Origin: SIG575 sp964507395
Lineage (GTDB): Bacteria > Bacillota > Clostridia > Oscillospirales > Acutalibacteraceae
Direction of reading: 5' to 3'
Length of the DNA: 18,268 nt
Assembly: GCA_964507395.1 (NCBI GenBank)
Contig: CAZDQE010000048.1
Span: forward strand, 1-18,268
The translations under genes were made by a program, and so were the position numbers. The notes under the pieces are model-generated. The model ran no database searches. It was not told where the DNA came from and was given only the letters and a program-made list of their open reading frames with translations. Of the stretch, positions 14,575-18,268 are shown in pieces; the stretch's first letter is position 1; each line of letters begins with the position of its first letter.

Positions 14575-16305
14575 ATGAACAAAAATTTCAAAAAAGTTGT
14601 AGCGGTTGTTTTGTGCGCAATGATGCTCCTTTCACCCGTTACAGTTTCAGCGACAGACGGAAGCACAGGCTCATCCTTCAAAGCAGGTTTTGCAGAGTTC
14701 GTTTCTGACACACTCAATGCAATTGTTGATTTCCTTCTTGACGGAATTTCAACGATTCTTCCTGCAACAACAAAGATTCAGGACCCATCAACACACAGCA
14801 GTGATAACTTCCTTGCAGGTAACGATAAGTTTATTGATACTCCTGCGGAGGGTGCGAAATGGTCTCTCGGCTATGCGCAGGCATCAATTCTTCCCGATGA
14901 CTTCTCAGAGGGCAAGTATTATAAGGGCGGTTACGATATCAACCTTAAGCTTTCAGAATGTATTGACGATTTGAAGGTAAGACTTATCGCACTTGATGAC
15001 GGCTCAGGAAGAGGTGTTTCAATTCTCGCAGCAGTTGACTGTCTCGGTCTTGCAAACGATGACGTAAGAAATATCAGAGCAGCAGTTCTTGCAGCTCTCG
15101 GCTCAAGCGTAAATGTTACAAGCATCAATATTTCAGCAACTCATGTTCACAGCGGCATTGACACACAGGGTATTTACACTGACACATTCGGTCATGTAAT
15201 CCAGAATCTTCTCGGTGCATTCTTTGAGCTTGATGCAAGTACTCTTTGCGACCCGGTTGATACAAAGCTTCTCAAAACAATTGCTGACCGGACGGCAGCA
15301 TGTGCAAAGGAAGCAGTTGCAAACATGAAAACAGGTACAATGACATTTGCAAAAACAGATATCGACGATTATGTACGTGACCGTACAGACCCCGATATCA
15401 TGATTGATTACATGTACCGCATTATGTTCACACCTGATGACGGCTCAAAGGGTACAATCCTCGCAAACTTCGGTTGCCACCCCGAAACAATCGGTTACGG
15501 CACAAAGCTTATTACATCAGACTTTGTTTACTATACCGAAGAGGTTATCAACGAAGCAGGCTATAACTTCATCTATATTCAGGGCGCAGTCGGCACATAC
15601 ACAGAAGACCAGCACTATTCAAATGACGGACTTGATATGGACAGAGTTGACTGTACTATCCGTTACGGCGAAGAAATTGCTTACATTCTTCTTGCAATGG
15701 GCATGACAGAGGAAGAAATTCTCGCATCAGACATCATTGATGAAGAAAGAGAAGCTCTGGCAAAGGACAGCGAGGGCTATACACCTTGGTATGAAGGCGG
15801 CTTTGAAACAGAAATCAAAGTAGTTGAGCCTATTCTCAATGTTAAGCTCACAGAGTACCTTGTTCCCGTTGAAAACGGTGTTTACAGAGCATTCGGCAAG
15901 CTTTCACTTGCAAACAACGTAATGTATGAAGATAAAGACGGCAACATCGTAGCTTCTACAGAAGTAGGTTACATGGAGCTTGGCAAGGACATCAAAATCG
16001 TTCTTTGCCCCGGTGAAACTTATGCAGAGCTTATTGTAGGCGGCTCCACAATGGAAGGCTTCAAATACAAGAGTGCTTATGAAATGATTGCAGACGAAAA
16101 CGATGAAATCCTCGTATTCGACCTTGTAAACGATGCTCTCGGTTATATCATGGCTGACGATGATTTCGTATACCTTCGCCTTAACTACGATGCAGAAGAT
16201 GATGAATTCTCATTCGGCGATAGCTGGGGACTTACATCAATCGGCGGTCACGCAGCATCAGACATCTACGGCAAGTTCTACGAACTTTACGATTCAGTAA
16301 GATAA
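14575..16305 (+). CDS. Secreted neutral/alkaline ceramidase-like hydrolase
   Basis: 576 aa. MNKNFKKVVAVVLCAMMLLS PVTVSA is a standard signal peptide; the mature protein is predicted to be exported. Residues about 98-345 match the ceramidase N-terminal domain style (PF04734-like): GYAQASILP, KVRLIALDDGSGRGVSILAA, NISATHVHSG with probable zinc ligands His190 and His192, LANFGCHPETIG with His302, SDFVYYTEEV, and YIQGAVGTYT. Neutral ceramidases split the N-acyl bond of ceramide with one zinc ion. The 576-aa length is shorter than full ceramidases (650-750 aa), and many bacterial relatives have other or unknown substrates. The ATG at 14575 is preferred: AGAAAGG is 11 bases upstream, but only two bases from the alternative GTG at 14566. 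Promoter at 14508-14536; strong terminator at 16317. Confidence 0.75.
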   Translation: MNKNFKKVVAVVLCAMMLLSPVTVSATDGSTGSSFKAGFAEFVSDTLNAIVDFLLDGISTILPATTKIQDPSTHSSDNFLAGNDKFIDTPAEGAKWSLGYAQASILPDDFSEGKYYKGGYDINLKLSECIDDLKVRLIALDDGSGRGVSILAAVDCLGLANDDVRNIRAAVLAALGSSVNVTSINISATHVHSGIDTQGIYTDTFGHVIQNLLGAFFELDASTLCDPVDTKLLKTIADRTAACAKEAVANMKTGTMTFAKTDIDDYVRDRTDPDIMIDYMYRIMFTPDDGSKGTILANFGCHPETIGYGTKLITSDFVYYTEEVINEAGYNFIYIQGAVGTYTEDQHYSNDGLDMDRVDCTIRYGEEIAYILLAMGMTEEEILASDIIDEEREALAKDSEGYTPWYEGGFETEIKVVEPILNVKLTEYLVPVENGVYRAFGKLSLANNVMYEDKDGNIVASTEVGYMELGKDIKIVLCPGETYAELIVGGSTMEGFKYKSAYEMIADENDEILVFDLVNDALGYIMADDDFVYLRLNYDAEDDEFSFGDSWGLTSIGGHAASDIYGKFYELYDSVR

Positions 16306-16316
16306 GATTAAATAAC

Positions 16317-16360
16317 AAAAGGAGCTGTAAAAACGAAAGTTTTTACAGCTCCTTTTCATG
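16317..16360 (+). terminator. Strong intrinsic terminator of the ceramidase-like gene
   Basis: Perfect 18-bp stem (16317-16334 / 16339-16356) closed by a GAAA tetraloop, ending in CCTTTT. It is symmetric and could also act on the minus strand, where no gene is seen. Confidence 0.88.
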
Positions 16361-16399
16361 ACCTTTAATTGGCAAAAAAGTTGTCAGCATCGCTGAGAA

Positions 16400-16427
16400 T
16401 TATAATTTATTGTGATATTTATTTTCA
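16400..16427 (+). repeat. Second copy of the ceramidase-like gene's -10/leader region (orphan)
   Basis: 25 of 28 bases match 14530-14557 (TTATAATTTATT, three differing bases, then ATATTTATTTTCA). A TTGGCAAAA stretch upstream (16369) is also shared, with different spacing. No gene follows: the copy breaks off where the ribosome binding site should start, at the left end of the MITE-like element. Confidence 0.65.
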
Positions 16428-16506
16428 TATCGTAGGGCAGGGCCTTGGTCCTGCCGTCAGGTTTACAATATTTTTGCGGTGAGAGCAAGCCCTCGCCCTA
16501 CGATAT
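16427..16506. mobile_element. MITE-like palindromic repeat element (copy B)
   Basis: About 80 bp with a perfect 12-bp terminal inverted repeat ATATCGTAGGGC (16427-16438) / GCCCTACGATAT (16495-16506); the inner arms stay partly complementary (AGGGCCTTGGTCC against GAGGGCTTGCTC on the other strand). No coding capacity. Its GC-rich arms contrast with the AT-rich flanks. Outer ends match copy A at 2211-2293 (CGTAGGG). Confidence 0.6.
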
Positions 16507-16535
16507 ATACGTTAGGTTCTTCTGTGTTAAATTTT

Positions 16536-16568
16536 ATAGAAAGACCACACGAATATAACGAAAAATAA
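16536..16568 (+). pseudogene. Remnant: last codons of a Fic gene
   Basis: Reads IERPHEYNEK-stop, against KERPHEYSEE-stop at the end of the intact Fic protein at 17231-17947. Upstream of 16536 the similarity ends abruptly. It is therefore a truncated tail of a lost second Fic gene, not a gene in its own right. Confidence 0.75.
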
Positions 16569-16605
16569 AATTAAGAGCAGAAAGATTTAACGGTCTTTCT
16601 GCTCT
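16539..16605 (+). repeat. 67-bp direct repeat, left copy (Fic tail plus terminator)
   Basis: 65 of 67 bases equal 17918-17984; both differences fall in the codons just before the stop. The two copies lie 1379 bp apart and bracket the whole antitoxin-Fic module. Confidence 0.9.
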
Positions 16606-16612
16606 TAATTTT
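16567..16612. terminator. Terminator hairpin of the lost Fic copy
   Basis: 19-bp stem (16567-16585 / 16594-16612) with an 8-base loop, T-rich on both sides. It now stands alone upstream of the Fic module and would insulate it from upstream transcription. Confidence 0.8.
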
Positions 16613-16622
16613 TCACTACACT

Positions 16623-16661
16623 TAACCTACATTTTTACTTATTATCTTGATTTGTAGGTTA
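16623..16661. promoter_or_regulatory. Inverted repeat flanking the -35 box of the Fic module (candidate operator)
   Basis: TAACCTAC (16623-16630) and GTAGGTTA (16654-16661) are an 8-bp perfect inverted repeat with 23 bases between them; the right arm lies in the promoter spacer. A short ATGTG/CACAT pair (16664-16668 / 16677-16681) also surrounds the -10 box. Such symmetry is common where toxin-antitoxin modules control themselves. Confidence 0.45.
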
Positions 16662-16675
16662 TAATGTGCTATAAT
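16647..16675 (+). promoter_or_regulatory. Promoter of the antitoxin-Fic operon
   Basis: TTGATT (16647-16652), 17 bases and TATAAT (16670-16675). A second TATAAT at 16660-16665 could serve as an alternative -10. It overlaps an in-frame ATG at 16664, excluding that as the start. Confidence 0.78.
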
Positions 16676-16702
16676 ACACATAAGATATACGGAGGTGTAT
16701 TT

Positions 16703-17227
16703 ATGTTAGCAACAATTACAAATGAATATAAAAACCTTTTATCAAAAAGAGCATTCTTTCTAAAAGAACTCTCTGTATTACCTAACGGATATATTTCCCG
16801 AAAAAATATCAATGGAAAAGAATACTGTTATCTTCAGTGTAGAACTCACGGAAAGATAACAAGTGTTTATATCAAAACCGAAAATGTTGGTACAATTGAG
16901 AAAGATTTAAAGCTCAGAAAAAAATATGAGTCCGAATTCACTGATATCGAAAAGCGTCTTTCAGAAATAAGAGAAGCTATTAAGCTTTTAGATTCTTCGT
17001 TTATAAGAAAGCTGGATATGTTAGAGCTTACTGTTGGTATGGATGAGATATCAAGTACTACGAAAAACAAGTGCTTAACTTTTGCTGATGCCATGACTTC
17101 AATAGAAGGTGTTCCCGTAAGTAAGACGGCAAAAGAAGAACTCAATAATTGGTTATCAGGTAAAGTGACATTTATTTCGGTTTTTGAAAGCACATTAAAA
17201 AGATACGGATTTCCTGTGGAGGTATAA
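16703..17227 (+). CDS. Putative Fic antitoxin: VbhA-like C-terminal domain fused to an extra N-terminal domain
   Basis: 174 aa from the ATG at 16703, with GGAGGTG just upstream. Residues about 9-60 (LSVLPNGYISRKNINGKEYC, YLQCRTHGKITSVYI) look like the short beta-rich domain seen in DUF6788-type proteins; residues 62-97 are charged and probably coiled coil. Residues 126-172 (TFADAMTSIEG, then PVSKTAKEELNNWLSGKVTF and a helix to KRYGF) resemble VbhA-type antitoxins, whose (S/T)xxxE(G/N) helix blocks the Fic ATP site. Glu135-Gly136 are present, but position -4 is Met131 rather than Ser/Thr (Thr132 and Ser133 follow). Known VbhA proteins are about 60 aa, so this one is long. The Fic gene starts three bases after its stop, as expected for an antitoxin. 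Function is by motif and position only. Confidence 0.68.
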   Translation: MLATITNEYKNLLSKRAFFLKELSVLPNGYISRKNINGKEYCYLQCRTHGKITSVYIKTENVGTIEKDLKLRKKYESEFTDIEKRLSEIREAIKLLDSSFIRKLDMLELTVGMDEISSTTKNKCLTFADAMTSIEGVPVSKTAKEELNNWLSGKVTFISVFESTLKRYGFPVEV

Positions 17228-17230
17228 GTT

Positions 17231-17947
17231 ATGCGAGACCCTTATTTATATGACGATGTAAATACTCTGATAAATCTTGCTGATATTAAAGATTCTGAAC
17301 TTTTAAGAAAAGCAGAAGCTGATATTACAAACATAGCAATGGTTGGAGTATATAATTTAAAATATGATAAATATGATACTGAAACTCTACAGGACATTCA
17401 CAGAAAAATATTCGGACAAATCTATTCTTGGGCTGGAGACTTCAGAACAATCCAAATGACAAAGCCTGAAGATGTTCTTGGCGGAGATACTGTCAGATAC
17501 TCTTATCCTAAAGAGATAAAAAAAGATTTAAATACCGTGATGAAAGAAATAAAAAAGCTGAAAAGAACCGGTGACAATGATGACGATGTTGTTTTTCGGC
17601 TGGTAAGAATTATTGCAAAGATATGGCAGATACATCCGTTCAGAGAAGGCAATACAAGAAGCGTAATCGTTTTTGCCGTACTACTTGCCAATTCGCTTGG
17701 GTTTGATGTGGAACATGAGCTTTTCAAAACAAACTCTAACTATGTTCGTAATGCATTGGTATGGTGTTCGCAAGGTATTTATTCTAAGTACGAATATCTA
17801 GAAAGAATATTTTTTGATGCTATATTACACAAAGATACAGAAGATATACTTGCCAATGAGCCTGCAAAGCAGAATAAATATGATACCATTGGTGATTATA
17901 AAGTAAAAGAGTATAAAGAAAGACCACACGAATATAGCGAAGAATAA
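17231..17947 (+). CDS. Fic/DOC family protein (probable AMP-transferase toxin)
   Basis: 238 aa, cytosolic. Fic proteins transfer AMP, or sometimes another group, from a nucleotide onto target hydroxyls. Visible: LQDIHRKIFGQIYSWAGDFR (53-72), the flap KPEDVLGGDTVRYSYP (78-93), and the Fic core IHPFREGNTRSVIVF (134-148) with His135, Phe137, Glu139, Asn141 and Arg143. Against HxFx(D/E)GNGRxxR, Gly is Thr142 and the final Arg is Ile146; GNTR forms are common in one Fic branch. No inhibitory (S/T)xxxE(G/N) helix is seen within the protein at the usual places, which fits class I Fic proteins held in check by a separate antitoxin, here the gene three bases upstream. GGAGGT is well placed. The last codons and terminator are duplicated upstream at 16539-16605. 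The module looks richer in A+T than its neighbours, as for acquired genes. Confidence 0.88.
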   Translation: MRDPYLYDDVNTLINLADIKDSELLRKAEADITNIAMVGVYNLKYDKYDTETLQDIHRKIFGQIYSWAGDFRTIQMTKPEDVLGGDTVRYSYPKEIKKDLNTVMKEIKKLKRTGDNDDDVVFRLVRIIAKIWQIHPFREGNTRSVIVFAVLLANSLGFDVEHELFKTNSNYVRNALVWCSQGIYSKYEYLERIFFDAILHKDTEDILANEPAKQNKYDTIGDYKVKEYKERPHEYSEE

Positions 17948-17984
17948 AATTAAGAGCAGAAAGATTTAACGGTCTTTCTGCTCT
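17918..17984 (+). repeat. 67-bp direct repeat, right copy (true end of the Fic gene)
   Basis: Covers the last nine codons, stop and terminator stem of the Fic gene; partner of 16539-16605. Confidence 0.9.
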
Positions 17985-17991
17985 GTTTTTT
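17953..17991 (+). terminator. Intrinsic terminator of the Fic operon
   Basis: AGAGCAGAAAGA (17953-17964) pairs with TCTTTCTGCTCT (17973-17984), loop TTTAACGG, followed by GTTTTTT. Confidence 0.88.
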
Positions 17992-18094
17992 GCAAAATTA
18001 CGACACGCGGTAAAATTTGTCCCCCAAAATGATGTATTTTTATTCATAAAAATGTGTAAAAAGCTTTATGTTACAAGGGCTTGCGGTACTTTAT

Positions 18095-18117
18095 GGGGGG
18101 CACATCGGGGGGCACAT
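18095..18117 (+). repeat. G-rich tandem repeat next to the tRNA gene
   Basis: GGGGGGCACAT occurs twice (18095-18105, 18107-18117) with a period of 12. The surrounding gap 17992-18180 holds no credible gene. Confidence 0.7.
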
Positions 18118-18180
18118 AGTACTCGAAAATTAACGATATTTTACGGTAAAGTGTGATTTCAGAAAAATAAATAAAAACAA

Positions 18181-18226
18181 GAAAAAAGCCCGAAACCCTA
18201 GTAAAATCAAGGCTTTTCGGACTTTT
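18181..18226 (-). terminator. Intrinsic terminator downstream of the tRNA-Trp gene
   Basis: On the minus strand, AAGTCCGAAAAGCC pairs (with one G-U and a small bulge) with GGTTTCGGGCTT, then CTTTTTTC. It starts a few bases after the tRNA CCA end. Confidence 0.75.
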
Positions 18227-18229
18227 CTT

Positions 18230-18268
18230 TGGCAGGGGCAGAAGGACTTGAACCCTCGGCACGCGGTT
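18230..18268 (-). tRNA. tRNA-Trp (3' half, cut by window edge)
   Basis: Minus strand, read 5' to 3': AACCGC (3' side of the anticodon stem), GTGCC (variable loop), GAGGG-TTCAAGT-CCTTC (T arm), TGCCCCT (acceptor 3' strand), discriminator G, and an encoded CCA. The acceptor strand implies AGGGGCA at the 5' end, which with G73 is the usual Firmicute tRNA-Trp pattern; the anticodon itself lies outside the window. Such 3' ends are common integration sites for mobile elements. Confidence 0.85.

Noticed and set aside
16317..16612. Two long hairpins and palindromes as a possible CRISPR or structured RNA array
   Set aside because: The hairpins differ in sequence, are explained as terminators and a MITE-like element, and there are no regularly spaced repeats.
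16703..17227. Upstream ATG at 16664 as start of the antitoxin
   Set aside because: It lies between the -35 and -10 boxes, while the ATG at 16703 has a strong ribosome binding site.
18001..18011. ACACGCGGT as an att-site copy of the tRNA-Trp
   Set aside because: Only about eight matching bases with diverging flanks; too short to support as an attachment site, so mentioned only as a weak hint.
18033..18119. Short frame ending GLRYFMGGTSGGT as a possible integrase tail
   Set aside because: A stop codon closes it at 18057 and only about 19 codons remain; no integrase motif can be shown.

Overview
The window looks like a chromosomal segment of an AT-rich Gram-positive anaerobe, most likely a gut or rumen clostridium (Oscillospiraceae/Lachnospiraceae-like). 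This is inferred from three things: AGGAGG-type ribosome binding sites and textbook TTGACA/TATAAT promoters with 17-bp spacers; short intrinsic terminators; and a gene set of glycan- and lipid-degrading enzymes (GH29, GH43-like, GH71/99-like, beta-helix, ceramidase-like). The species cannot be named from the sequence.

Layout. 1-586 (-) is the N-terminal third of an Old Yellow Enzyme-type flavin oxidoreductase, cut by the window edge. It is transcribed divergently from a cytosolic glycerophosphodiester phosphodiesterase-like gene (763-1461). A convergent class I glutamine-amidotransferase-type hydrolase (1493-2167, -) follows, then a MITE-like palindromic element (2211-2293) and a GH43-like glycosidase (2394-3320). 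Next comes a divergent secreted pair: a beta-helix protein (3380-4945, -) and a GH71/99-like secreted glycosidase (5064-6821, +). The glycosidase heads a tight operon with a 3-TM PQ-loop/SemiSWEET-like membrane protein (6832-7128) and an SGNH/DUF4886-like hydrolase (7125-7850). A bidirectional terminator separates this from an alpha-L-fucosidase (7891-8901, -). A second divergent promoter drives a three-gene operon: a GDPD paralogue with an altered HRG motif (9080-9826), an M20 peptidase (9839-11203) and a YfcC/DcuC-type transporter (11207-12658). A fatty acyl-CoA ligase (12808-14436) and a secreted neutral-ceramidase-like protein (14575-16305) follow.

The right end is accessory DNA. Between 16357 and 16612 there is a scar zone holding a duplicated promoter fragment, a second MITE-like element and the last codons plus terminator of a Fic gene. 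A two-gene Fic toxin-antitoxin-like module follows: a 174-aa VbhA-like antitoxin with an extra N-terminal domain (16703-17227) and a Fic protein (17231-17947). The scar copy and the true Fic tail form a 67-bp direct repeat (65/67 identical) bracketing the module, so recombination could delete or amplify it. The window ends in the 3' half of a tRNA-Trp gene on the minus strand, preceded by a gene-free stretch with a G-rich tandem repeat.

How it may work together (inference): the left and middle parts look like small units for taking apart complex glycans and scavenging acyl, phosphodiester and peptide fragments. The right end carries a stress or defence-type Fic module beside a tRNA, with clear marks of duplication and deletion.
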